Origin: Temnopleurus reevesii
Lineage: Eukaryota; Echinodermata; Echinoidea; Temnopleuroida; Temnopleuridae
DNA: 64,000 nt
Assembly: GCA_036244855.1 (NCBI GenBank)
Contig: BQKZ01000046.1
Span: forward strand, 127,760-191,759
Direction: 5' to 3'
Shown here in pieces: positions 54,801-59,450 of this stretch. The position numbers were made by a program, and so were the translations under genes. Below the pieces are notes generated by a model. The model did not search any database. It saw only the letters and a program-made list of their open reading frames with translations, and was not told where the DNA came from. Positions within the stretch are counted from its first letter, which is position 1; every line of letters begins with the position of its first letter.

Positions 54801-56699
54801 GGGTAGTTGTCAAGGGATGGATTTTAGGGGCCAACTGTCCAAGGTGTAGAATTGCTCATCTTAAAGCGAAGAATCAGGCTTTACACAGAAAAAAGCATTC
54901 CGAACATAGATCATATACATTATTCATATTGGAATAATTTTCCTATTGCAATCTAACGACTATAAAGACTTGATATGCGTTTGAATTTACTCACTCTATT
55001 TCCTTTAAGAATTCTGAAATAATTATGTCGAGGAAAGATGATGCATTACTATGGTAACCCATCGCAATGCGAGATGGATCATGATTGTTTTCTGAGGAGT
55101 ATGCCGGTAAAATTAAATCAAATATCGCCTGTATATCTAACAAAAAAGATAATTTCAGAAATATTAGATTAAAAGGAATGCATGGCATATTTCACATTGT
55201 TCCATTTTGTTTGTAATATTGAATGAGACACAAAGCTTTAAAAAGTAACAATGGACTATATGTCAATGTCAGAAGTAAAGGATATTCATCATAATCCATA
55301 TCCGATTACAGAAGAAACCTTTAAATGCTGGAATTCTACTTTATTTGTTTTGTACAGCACTGTTGGTATGTTGAATTGCTTGCTGGTAAAACCCGGTCTA
55401 TTATATTACTTGCAATTCTGTCCGTTCAAAAGTTGTTTTCTTTCCTTGGCCTATAGGTCTGAAAATGTATACGGTCAAAATACACAGAGTATCAAAAAAT
55501 AATTTTCACTTGTGAAAAATCTCTCAAAAATTCAGGGTAAATATCTAAATGATTGTTCATGTTTATGGATGTTCAATATCCTCATCTACCAAGTATCACG
55601 GAAAATCAATTCTCATTCATGCATATCCGATCACTGTTTGTTTATGTCCAGGGTATGAAAAATGCATTGCGCCAAACTGAGCGAACATGACTATTTCTTC
55701 CTCCAAAAAAATCGCTATGTCATGAATCTAAGATTATGTTATGACAGTTATTGATCGAATTGTCAATTCTAATCAAGGTCTATATGAATAAGATTAATAA
55801 AGCTGGAAAGAAATTCCGGCAAATTAGCATGAAATCACCACCAATCGATGAGTAAGAGAAATTTCTATGAATGGGAGTAATTGGTCCGAAGAGTAGTTTG
55901 GGATCGATTTGGACCGATTTTGGCGCAAGGTGGTTTTTTGACACCCTTGATATAAACAGTTGGTGTTCACCTAGGCATGAATGAAAATTGATGATGTAAA
56001 TTGCACCTAACAGATAGGATTATGGAGTAACTATATCCATGAAACTCTACTGATACTGAAATTGAAATAAATTTTTGACAGACATTTTAATGTGTAATTT
56101 ATTTTGACACACTATGTATACAGTAACTATTAATGGAGGCCGTGGAGAATAATAAAAATGATACAGAGGAATGTATTCAATGGATTGAATACATGCCTCT
56201 GTATCTGTATATCACTCACTGCATTATTTCGATACCTTTACTAACAAAACAGCCAGCAAATAAGTATCTAGTTAGTCAAACTAGACTTAAACGATTTGAG
56301 CTGTTAACGTTAACATGTCATATTTGTACGTATAATTTTGTGACAAATCCTGCGTTCTCTAGTATCATTAATTCATTTTGAAAGATTGTTTTACATATTG
56401 CTTAGAAATTTATGAGAAGTAACGTCATATTTGCTTACATTTATGAATTATAATTGATACTAAACTTTCACGTCAATTTATTTCCGTGCTAAAGCTATAC
56501 AAAGGATTTGGAGGATATAAAACATTTATATATCTTGTTAAAAAGTCCTAAAAGCTATAACGTTATAAGGTAAGTTTGTAAAAACGTAGAGACATATTTT
56601 ATTAATGAATATATTTTTTTATTTAAGAATCCACATACCTGAAACAATTAGGAGAAATGCCAGAATACCCGTTAGGAGAACCACCGTCACTTGTGCCAT
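1188..56699 (-). CDS. Spliced secreted peptide-hormone-like precursor, six exons (endothelin-type cysteine pattern)
   Basis: The predicted CDS joins 56699-56639, 16405-16370, 15994-15959, 15523-15471, 5895-5767 and 1232-1188: 360 nt, 119 residues plus stop. All introns are GT-AG and phases agree throughout (1,1,1,0,0). Residues 1-20 are a hydrophobic signal peptide. C25, C27, C34 and C38 form C-x-C-x6-C-x3-C, followed by K45-R46, a prohormone-convertase site. Residues 47-119 are an acidic spacer with a second dibasic pair, R100-R101. Cleavage after A24 and before K45 would release a 20-residue peptide with two disulfides. Endothelins share C-x-C...C-x3-C but have seven residues in the central loop; the apamin/tertiapin-type cysteine-stabilised helix is also similar. 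The likely role is a secreted signal acting on a receptor, which is inference. The homolog is not recognised by name. A competing open frame and two possible extra exons are noted separately. No transcript evidence is available. Confidence 0.66.
1233..1730. other. Intron 5, unannotated part
   Basis: AT-rich intronic sequence. I see no gene, RNA or clear repeat here. Confidence 0.5.
1733..2033. mobile_element. MITE with CACTCTAAAA inverted ends and TA target site
   Basis: The left end CACTCTAAAAACAAACTAAT pairs with the right end GATTAGGTTGTTTTAGAGTG. Both ends are flanked by TA (1731-1732 and 2034-2035), as expected for a TA-inserting element such as a Tc1/mariner derivative. The interior repeats CTAATCAAATTTGATTAG-type palindromes. 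There is no coding capacity; it lies in intron 5. Confidence 0.7.
2036..3563. other. Intron 5, unannotated part
   Basis: No gene, structural RNA or recognised repeat. The sequence is intronic, with only short chance frames. Confidence 0.5.
3564..4189. mobile_element. Foldback element with TAAAAGAAGAGTCTA ends
   Basis: The left end TAAAAGAAGAGTCTA is repeated inverted at the right end (TAGACTCTTCTTTTA). Further inward, CAACAGGAGTAGAAAAA matches inverted TTTTTCTTCTCCTGTT, and a TGACGTCA-containing segment near 3810 is mirrored near 4035. The similarity decays inward, as in an old foldback transposon. No transposase frame remains. A segment of its left arm (3631-3685) recurs inverted near 6335. 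Confidence 0.65.
4190..5766. other. Intron 5, unannotated part next to exon 5
   Basis: AT-rich, with no supported gene. Minus-strand AATAAA at 5734-5729 lies six bases past an in-frame TAG (5742-5740) and could serve a transcript that reads through the exon 5 donor. Confidence 0.4.
5767..5895 (-). CDS. Exon 5: acidic spacer of the precursor
   Basis: The acceptor has a long pyrimidine tract (TTCTCTTTTTTTTCAG); the donor is AGG/GTGAGA. The exon is 129 nt, phase 0 to 0, residues 63-105. The peptide is acidic, including EIGDIYDDVVDS and SLEELLESLPF, and ends PWRRNILR with a dibasic pair at R100-R101, which might release a C-terminal fragment. The donor keeps phase 0 into exon 6. If it were skipped, the frame would run to TAG at 5742-5740, with AATAAA (5734-5729) six bases later, a possible alternative end. 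The +1 frame is also open for most of the exon and ends in TGA. Confidence 0.66.
6333..6387 (-). repeat. Inverted copy of the 3631-3685 segment
   Basis: About 52 bp here (TTTTATTTCCGTCATAAAAG and onward) is the reverse complement of 3631-3685 with almost no mismatch. The two copies lie on either side of exon 5. They are probably the end of a dispersed element, as a loosely similar motif (TTTTATTTCAACACGG) occurs at 38678. Confidence 0.7.
6449..6654. mobile_element. Degenerate GGCCGACTCACACC palindromic MITE
   Basis: Starts AGACGGACTCACATC and ends GGGAGTCAACCTT, with recognisable remains of the family interior. It is strongly diverged, so probably an old copy of the family described at 39424-39677. 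Confidence 0.5.
7300..8100. repeat. CA-rich minisatellite with about 140-bp units
   Basis: A unit containing GCTGTGTTCATATCTTCAAC, AGATAGAGCTAAATTATTTC and ACACAATTAACTCTCTCACA is repeated about five times (near 7411, 7550, 7702, 7862 and 7999), separated by variable (CA)n tracts. The long frames on either strand are translations of the CA repeats. Confidence 0.85.
8101..10680. other. Intron 4, no feature seen
   Basis: AT-rich sequence without supported genes. A GTGTG-rich patch lies at about 8770-8855. Nothing else stands out. Confidence 0.5.
10690..10935 (-). mobile_element. tRNA-core element with GCACCTTTTT motifs, copy 1
   Basis: On the minus strand a B-box-like GGTTCGATCCCC (10862-10851) follows a degenerate tRNA-like body. 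The flank carries repeated TGCACCTTTTT-type motifs (10760-10800). It is diverged, belongs to the family best seen at 48545-49265 and 58950-59450, and has no coding potential. Confidence 0.45.
11076..11098. repeat. (AT)n microsatellite
   Basis: Uninterrupted AT dinucleotides, about 11 units. Confidence 0.9.
11950..12020. repeat. (TTC)n microsatellite
   Basis: CTT/TTC trinucleotide run with occasional CTCC interruptions. It produces an artefactual leucine-rich frame on the plus strand. Confidence 0.92.
12021..15470. other. Intron 4, no feature seen
   Basis: AT-rich intronic sequence leading to exon 4. The small frames at 12603-12827 and 14846-15149 show no domain, signal peptide or splice context and are treated as chance. 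Confidence 0.5.
15471..15523 (-). CDS. Exon 4: Lys-Arg cleavage site and start of propeptide
   Basis: Acceptor TATTTTTTCAG and donor CAG/GTAAGTATTT (an essentially perfect donor). The exon is 53 nt, phase 1 in and phase 0 out. It gives residues 45-62: KRKAEIPQ then SEQILPDILQ. K45-R46 is a dibasic processing site directly after the cysteine peptide. The frame starting with the first exon base is also open; the remaining frame stops at once with TGA. The next intron is about 9.6 kb. Confidence 0.68.
15959..15994 (-). CDS. Exon 3: 36-nt microexon with C-x3-C
   Basis: Acceptor CTTCATTTACAG and donor GTAAGTATC are good. Length (36 nt) and phases (1 to 1) are identical to exon 2. In phase it gives residues 33-44, KCWTKCARIYHS, holding the third and fourth cysteines as C-x3-C, followed by a short tail that ends just before the Lys-Arg site of exon 4. 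Intron 2 (375 bp) and intron 3 (435 bp) are short, so exons 2-4 form a tight cluster. Phase 0 is open too (NAGQSAPESITA). Confidence 0.66.
16370..16405 (-). CDS. Exon 2: 36-nt microexon with C-x-C
   Basis: Acceptor TTTCTCTTTTCAG and donor GTAAGTGAT are both near consensus. Read in phase 1, the exon gives residues 21-32, DSTACKCRTGNQ, holding the first two cysteines. It begins and ends in phase 1, so skipping it would keep frame but remove half the cysteines. The phase 0 reading (IPQHVNAEQAIK) is also open; the phase 2 reading hits TAA. The phase 1 reading is preferred because it follows exon 1 directly and builds a coherent cysteine framework with exon 3. Confidence 0.66.
17255..17336. repeat. 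(GA)n microsatellite
   Basis: Nearly pure GA dinucleotides, ending in a G-rich stretch. The Arg/Glu-rich frame across it is an artefact. Confidence 0.92.
17511..17745. repeat. (CA)n-rich tract
   Basis: Imperfect CA/CACG repeats with interruptions. The Val/Cys-rich minus-strand frame is an artefact. Confidence 0.9.
17746..19160. other. Intron 1, no feature seen
   Basis: AT-rich intronic sequence. A 104-codon minus-strand frame (18103-18417) has no signal sequence or domain and matches chance expectation. Confidence 0.5.
19163..19303. mobile_element. GGTCACATAG palindromic MITE, copy 1
   Basis: The left arm (GGTCATATAGGGCCCCGGAA, CAACACGATTCACCCCGACT) is mirrored on the right (AGTCGGGGTGAGTCGTGTTG, GGGGCCCTATATGTGACC), giving a hairpin of about 135 bp. 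AAACCACTGGTC at the left and AAACCGCTGGTC at the right form a possible imperfect target duplication. A second copy is at 29732-29867. Confidence 0.8.
19890..20045 (-). mobile_element. tRNA-core element, copy 2
   Basis: AGAGTGCAATATTTGC flanks a tRNA-like region whose minus strand has the B-box-like GGTTCGAACCC (19971-19961). It appears truncated, with no gene. Confidence 0.45.
20160..20379. mobile_element. GGCCGACTCACACC palindromic MITE
   Basis: The left end GCCGACTCACAGC and CCTGCGTCGGCCCAGC pair with the right-end GACGCAGGCTAAAAACAGAA and GGTGTGAGTCGGCC. The centre holds mirrored ACTGACGCTTGGCC and CTTCAGTCCACCGTCTG. It is non-coding. Confidence 0.85.
20380..21690. other. Intron 1, no feature seen
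   Basis: AT-rich, no supported gene or repeat family. Confidence 0.5.
21695..22075 (+). mobile_element. tRNA-core element, copy 3 (best A and B boxes)
   Basis: The plus strand carries an A-box-like segment (GCAGCTCAGTCGGTAGAAC, 21965-21983) and a B-box-like GGATTCGACCCC (22019-22030), 36 bp apart, as in a tRNA gene. The acceptor stem is not convincing, so it is not called as a tRNA. The left flank has the family's GGCACAACACTC and GTACTGCATTTTACCC segments. Confidence 0.55.
22732..22938. mobile_element. Rearranged GGCCGACTCACACC MITE
   Basis: A right terminus (GGTGTGAGTCGGCCTTAA, about 22769-22787) is followed at once by AACGCTCCC and the interior and right arm of another copy, ending CAGGCTAAAACACAAAGG. 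The second copy lacks its left end. This suggests insertion next to an existing copy, or recombination between copies. Confidence 0.75.
23939..24184. mobile_element. GGCCGACTCACACC palindromic MITE with TAA target sites
   Basis: Full-length copy with long near-perfect arms: AGGCCGACTCACACCTTTGT and GCGTCGGCCCAGCGTTTTTG are mirrored on the right. TAA flanks both ends (23936-23938 and 24185-24187). A 3-bp TWA duplication is typical of PIF/Harbinger elements. Confidence 0.88.
24335..24735. repeat. Inverted cluster of TACGGAT/TACGCA motifs
   Basis: The left half is rich in TGCGTAT and CCGTA; the right half in TACGGAT and TACGCA at 9-12 bp spacing, so the two halves are mirror images. About twenty degenerate motifs fall within 400 bp. 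The ambiguous base at 24317 is just outside. It may be a foldback element with subterminal repeats. Confidence 0.6.
24736..29731. other. Intron 1, no feature seen
   Basis: AT-rich intronic sequence. Frames of 60-90 codons here lack domains, signal peptides or paired splice sites. No further clear repeats were recognised. Confidence 0.45.
29732..29867. mobile_element. GGTCACATAG palindromic MITE, copy 2
   Basis: The 136-bp palindrome begins AAGGCCCCGGTCACATAG and ends CTATGTGACCGGGGCTTAA. It is flanked by the direct repeat GATTCT (29726-29731 and 29868-29873). The interior mirrors CAACACGAATCAACACGACT and a central TTTCACAGTTAAACTGCC. It is non-coding. Confidence 0.85.
29874..33370. other. 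Intron 1, mostly featureless
   Basis: AT-rich, with a T-homopolymer of about 30 at 31861-31890. No supported gene. Confidence 0.5.
33376..33470 (-). mobile_element. Possible SINE 3' tail fragment
   Basis: (AAT)n followed by GGGGTACTTTTAATGCGCCA and CTCAAGGCGCAGG resembles the (AAT)n plus TTTATATAGCGCA...TGCGCTT tail of the SINE at 42218-42510. No tRNA head was found nearby. Confidence 0.4.
34306..34522. mobile_element. GGCCGACTCACACC palindromic MITE (diverged)
   Basis: The left end AGATCGACTCACATCC, then CCTGCGTCGGTCCAGCG and mirrored ACTGACGTTTGGCC and AAGTAAGTCCACCGTCTG. The right end GATGTGACT is eroded. TAA lies at both edges. Confidence 0.75.
34523..37095. other. Intron 1, no feature seen
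   Basis: AT-rich intronic sequence with no supported gene, RNA or repeat. Confidence 0.5.
37098..37150. repeat. (AAT)n microsatellite
   Basis: About 17 AAT units, then ATTATTATC. The isoleucine run on the minus strand is an artefact. Confidence 0.93.
38655..38725. repeat. Possible retroelement tail
   Basis: GATAGATAGATGAATTTTAT, TTCAACACGGTATAAAAAA, then CAGATACAGAGTCTGG. It resembles the segments at 3631 and 6333 in form only. Confidence 0.3.
39424..39677. mobile_element. GGCCGACTCACACC palindromic MITE (reference copy, TTA target sites)
   Basis: The 254-bp element is flanked by TTA (39421-39423 and 39678-39680). Arms of about 70 bp mirror each other, and the centre is also self-complementary (TGATCAGACGATGGACTAAA against AACGTCAGTCCAACGTTTGA), so the whole copy can fold into one hairpin. 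No open frame. The family is dispersed about every 6-7 kb in this window. Confidence 0.9.
39678..41920. other. Intron 1, little seen
   Basis: Only a (CA)-rich patch at 40978-41035 stands out. The plus-strand frame across that patch is an artefact. Confidence 0.5.
41921..42033. mobile_element. GGGGCC-GTAACATA palindromic MITE
   Basis: GGGGCCTGTAACATAGAT at the left is mirrored by TTTATGTTACGGGGCCC at the right. Inner mirrored segments include TACAATCAATAG and its partner around GTACATCA/TGATGTAC. About 113 bp, single copy here. Confidence 0.75.
42218..42510 (-). mobile_element. tRNA-derived SINE, copy 1 (near full length)
   Basis: Reading the minus strand: the head GTGTCGTGGTGTAGTGGTTC has an A-box-like TGGTGTAGTGG, then CTCGCCTCTTAACTAGAGGG and a B-box-like GGTTCGAATC. 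The body includes AAATTTACCCGCACTTTGTT. The tail has AGCGCAGTAGAG, TGCGCTATATAAATGGACC and ends in (ATT)n. This is a Pol III SINE layout of about 290 bp. The minus-strand frame across it is not a gene. Confidence 0.85.
42706..42731. repeat. (TA)n microsatellite
   Basis: TA dinucleotide run. Confidence 0.9.
42842..43165. repeat. (GT)n and (GA)n compound microsatellite
   Basis: (GT)n at 42842-42885, then (GA)n to about 43015 with GT interruptions, and a second GT-rich run at 43110-43165. The long frames on both strands (up to 156 codons) are translations of these dinucleotides. Confidence 0.92.
43166..48340. other. Intron 1, little seen
   Basis: AT-rich with (AT)n at 43690-43712. A somewhat GC-richer patch lies at 45050-45300. 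No supported gene. Confidence 0.45.
48346..48504. mobile_element. Palindromic MITE with GGTTGTG ends
   Basis: The inner perfect inverted repeat GACTGGTGATCCTTTCTT/AAGAAAGGATCACCAGTC is 18 bp; the outer GGTTGTGTTTCATAAA pairs with TTATTGAACCACAACC. About 159 bp, non-coding. Confidence 0.75.
48545..49265 (-). mobile_element. tRNA-core element, copy 4, split by a nested MITE
   Basis: The right end is GCACCTTTTTTCTTAGTGTG, with repeated GGTGCAA/TTGCACC motifs on both sides. The minus strand has the B-box-like GGTTCGAATCC (48746-48736). A palindromic MITE at 48874-49096 interrupts it. The left boundary is approximate. Confidence 0.6.
48874..49096. mobile_element. GGCCGACTCACACC palindromic MITE nested in another element, TTAA flanks
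   Basis: AGACCGACTCACACC at the left is mirrored by GGTGTGAATCGGCCT at the right. TTAA flanks both ends (48870-48873 and 49097-49100). The interior matches the family. It lies inside the element 48545-49265, so it inserted later. Confidence 0.88.
49870..50137. repeat. Long hairpin, 115-bp arms and 38-bp loop
   Basis: The left arm 49870-49984 is the reverse complement of the right arm 50023-50137 with only about eight to ten differences. Perfectly matched parts include AACCACAGAGTCCTTACATA and ATTGCAGTCCCTGTGTG with one change. The loop also carries a third GATCAGAG. A 10-bp direct repeat, ATCTTTGCGT, lies at 49790-49799 and 50182-50191, a possible target duplication of the length made by Mutator-like elements. 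No other copy is visible in the window. Confidence 0.85.
50192..52180. other. Intron 1, no feature seen
   Basis: AT-rich, with a CA-rich patch at 51840-52090. The 105-codon plus frame at 51483-51800 has no recognisable domain. Confidence 0.5.
52186..52350. mobile_element. GGCCGACTCACACC MITE lacking its right end
   Basis: Left arm AGGCCGGCTTACATC, then GACTGCGTCGGACAAGCG and the mirrored centre GACGTTCGGCTTGCGTTC against GCCGAACGTCAGTCCACC. It breaks off after GGCCTGCGTCTTGTG. Confidence 0.8.
52988..53190 (+). mobile_element. tRNA-derived SINE, copy 2 (tail lost)
   Basis: GTGTCGTGGTGTAGTGGTTC, then CTCGCCTCTTAACTATAGAG and GGTTCGAATC match copy 1, as does the body with TTTACCCGCAGTTTGTTGCA. 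The (AAT)n tail is absent. The right side abuts the tRNA-core element starting near 53203. Confidence 0.83.
53203..53470 (-). mobile_element. tRNA-core element, copy 5
   Basis: Left end ACACTAAGGGGGAAAAATGC. The minus-strand tRNA-like body contains TCAGTCGGTAAG and the B-box-like AGATTCAAACTCC. The right side has ATTGCACCTTTCTG. It shares TCATGAATGATCGCTTCATT with copy 6. Confidence 0.6.
54443..54514 (-). CDS. Candidate exon B in intron 1
   Basis: Acceptor CAATTTTTTAG and donor GAT/GTGAGTAAC are good. The 72 nt are open only in phase 0 (24 residues, beginning FVIILKSIFPGVADLL). Candidate exon A leaves in phase 2, so A to B stops after a few codons unless a weaker AG 20 bases inside B is used. 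B would join exons 2-5 in their other open frame. Given its length and lack of homology it could be chance. Confidence 0.25.
54995..55136 (-). CDS. Candidate alternative exon A in intron 1
   Basis: The acceptor is CTTTTTTGTTAG; the donor is GA/GTGAGTAAA. The only open frame is phase 1 in, phase 2 out, so it joins exon 1 directly (47 residues beginning DIQAIFDLILPA and ending SEFLKEI). The peptide alternates acidic and hydrophobic residues. If the donor is not used, a stop follows after one more codon, giving a secreted protein of about 68 residues. It does not fit between exons 1 and 2, because phase 2 reaches a TAA in exon 2. It may be an alternative last exon, a regulatory exon or chance. 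Confidence 0.35.
56639..56699 (-). CDS. Exon 1: start codon and signal peptide
   Basis: Minus strand. The ATG (56699-56697) is preceded by A-rich sequence with A at -3 and followed by G, a good initiation context. Twenty codons give MAQVTVVLL then TGILAFLLIVS, a classic signal peptide with a short N-region and a hydrophobic core. The exon ends TTTCAG followed by GTATGTGG, a strong donor, leaving one base (G, phase 1). Both exon 2 and candidate exon A continue this phase openly. The stretch upstream is GC-richer than its surroundings and is likely 5' UTR and promoter. No single transcription start can be fixed. Confidence 0.72.
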
Positions 56700-57190
56700 T
56701 TCTTATTTTTTGGCTGTCCTATTCAACTCCTGACTACCAAGACCAAGCCGAAGTCCGGCGGCTTTCAATCCCCTCTTCGTGTGGCAATGTACTATGTTGC
56801 CTTCTGTCCAACCCTGACCCTTTGGCTACAAATCCGTGTCTTTATCGATTAATCTCGTCGTCTGCGACGTGCTTCTGAAGTTCTCGAAATTAGTTTTCCC
56901 TGATTTTTCCTCCCCAAAATTAGGGTATGTGAAAGAGCAAGAGCCACAAATAATGAAGAATAGAATTCCGATTTACCGGGCGAAGCGTTCGCTCTGGTGA
57001 GGGGGTAAAACTACAACGGGGCACTGAGATGGATAATGTGACGCGTTGTGTTTGTAGCAACGATGCTGGTCGAGAAAAAGTGATTTCATGCGGAATGCTG
57101 CGCGCGAAGAGGGGGAACACTGCGTTATCGTCTGTCTGACTTGGACGATACTGTGTGATTGGCTCTTACCCTGTCTACTCCCCGTTCTAG
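56700..57190 (-). promoter_or_regulatory. Probable 5' UTR and promoter, with CCAAT box
   Basis: This stretch is clearly richer in G+C and CpG than its flanks and lies directly upstream of the exon 1 ATG. An inverted CCAAT box (GATTGG on plus, 57157-57162) could bind NF-Y at about 460 bp above the ATG. No convincing TATA box was found. The start site and any 5' UTR intron are unknown. The weak open frames here are not supported as genes. Confidence 0.4.
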
Positions 57191-57199
57191 TCTGCTCTT

Positions 57200-58145
57200 A
57201 AAACGAAAGCATTAAAATCCTCAAATTTCAGATCATATATTAGGATAACAAGAGAAGAAGGCGTAATGTTTGCAAATCTGAGTATTTATATTGATATCTT
57301 CGTTACTGGTTCTTGGGAAGCGGGGGGCAATTAGATCTAGTAATCCGGATCAATGACAACAATTGCGTCCAAAGCTTTTCCCAGAAAATTGGCAGAAGGA
57401 AGGAAGAAGCGGAAGTGGGTGGATGTGTCACTTTAAGGATTGGAATAACAAAAAATGTCAGAAACTTGTTAAGGACTTAAACTTTATTCTGTTTATTGAA
57501 GCATATGTTCATTTGTTTAATTTCCTTTTTTTCATTTGGATATCCATTCATTTATGCATTTATGCAGTTATCAATTGGTTATTTTTTCTGATTTATTAAT
57601 TTATCTATCATTTGCGATGGAAACCATATAAGTTGTTTCCATGGAGGTATAGAAAACTCTTTTTGACTCACATTATTCCGGATTTAGCCGTTGACATACA
57701 ATCGCTAAAACATTTAAATTAATTCATAGTCCTGCCATGAACCCATTCAACTCACTTGGGTTGAGTGAAGTAGAATAATGCTGGATCTATGCTAAATGAA
57801 CATTACGCCATGATTGAAATTTGAACCAAAACACTCGTGCTCAAAGGCGAAAGTCAGAACTACTACATCGACGCTTGTTGAAATAAAAAAAAACAATATC
57901 AAACAAAAAATCAGATGAAAATAGTGAAAATCTTTAATCTTCAAATTTTTTAAAATCCTCGTGCAATAAATCTGAATTCAGCTATCTAAGGTAGATGTCA
58001 ATGTAGTATTATATATATTTTTTGTCATGTTTTTTTCTGTATTTTTGGTATTATTATCTATTTGGATACTGATGTGTGTTACACACAAACACACATAATA
58101 CACACTCACAATAGCGCAAATGTTTATTTTAAAGATATCTGGCCC
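57200..58145. other. Upstream flank, no feature seen
   Basis: Sequence 5' of the predicted gene. No supported gene or repeat. Confidence 0.45.
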
Positions 58146-58148
58146 AAT

Positions 58149-58325
58149 ACAAATGCTTATGATCACTATAATCATAACCATCATCATCACTATCCTAACA
58201 GATTCGTTCCTCCTCCCTTTCTCTTTTGGCACACATACAAATGCTTATGGTCACTATAATCATAATCATCATCATCATCATCACTATCATAACATATTTG
58301 TTCCTCCCCTTTCTCTTTTGGCACA
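58149..58325. repeat. Two-copy tandem repeat, about 88-bp unit
   Basis: ACAAATGCTTATGATCACTA through CTTTCTCTTTTGGCACACAT is repeated at 58237 with a slightly longer CAT run. The overlapping frames are artefacts. Confidence 0.85.
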
Positions 58326-58949
58326 CATACTAACACCAAAAACACACGCACACTTTCACGCACAGTCACGCAAATACACACCGTTGAATGCGCCCACTCA
58401 GTCCACCTAACTCTGCTCAGAACGACTAAACACACACACCCAAATATGAAGAGGATGGGAATACTGAACAAAGTACGGGTTGACCGTGAACAAACACAAT
58501 TATGAAGATGAATTGCAAGGGAAAATAGGATTTGTGATATACACTACCGGCAGCTGGAATTGGAAAATTGAATCTCATAAAATGTGATAGATTAGTCGAA
58601 GAGTATAACAGAGATCATGTTTTATAACGAAGAAAAATGACTATTTATTTTATAAAAATATACAAGAACAGTTAGATGTAAATTGATGTTTTATTTTGAG
58701 CTGTGCATACTTAGATTCACTATTTCAGAGAATCCAAGCGTGTATAAGCAGATAGAACATGAAAGAATATGTGGTAAAACTACATTCATCAATATTTCAG
58801 CTAAAGAACATGCTTAACCATGTTAACGTCGGATGTTTTATTTCTGTGGTGTCCGTGGTAATAATGTGAAATCATTAACATCTTTAAATAAATCTCACAT
58901 AATGCAAAACATAATTATAACATACCAGACATATTTCTATACATGCTTG

Positions 58950-59450
58950 GAAAAAAGGTGTAAAGTCTGTGTGCACCCTTTTTGGTGCAATATCAAATTT
59001 CTTTAAAAAGGGCGCGAAATTGCTCCTTTCTCTCAATATGCAAATTTTCTATAGAATATTTTGACATAGCGCCAGTAGTAGGAGCAGAGGAGCCGTGTCA
59101 TGAATGATCGCTTCATTCAAAGGCAGACGATATACCGAATTAGATATATATATGCTTTGTGAATATTCTGTTGTTAGGGAGTCATTGTTTGATATCTTGT
59201 AAAGTCGCCATCGACTTTGCATGGGAGCGTGACACAATAAGATGAGGTAGTATACCAAGCAATCCCACATCATAAAAAGTCTGGGTCCAAATGCTCTGAG
59301 TACTCCACAGAATGCTAAATTATGCCTTTGTGCTTCGATTTTTTTTTTCTCCAAAAGGTTAAATATTGCACCCCAAAAGACGCTTCCATTGCTGCATTTG
59401 TTTTCGCCTTCAAATGTCCAATGTGGCACCTTTCTTCCTAAGTGTGTACA
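58950..59450 (-). mobile_element. tRNA-core element, copy 6
   Basis: The left end GCTTGGAAAAAAGGTGTAAA pairs with the right end GGCACCTTTCTTCCTAAGTG. TTGCACCCC and GTGCACCC motifs lie inside. The minus-strand tRNA-like part includes ATTCGGTATATCG and GAATGAAGCGATCATTCATG. About 500 bp. The 154-codon minus frame over it is not a gene. Confidence 0.6.
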
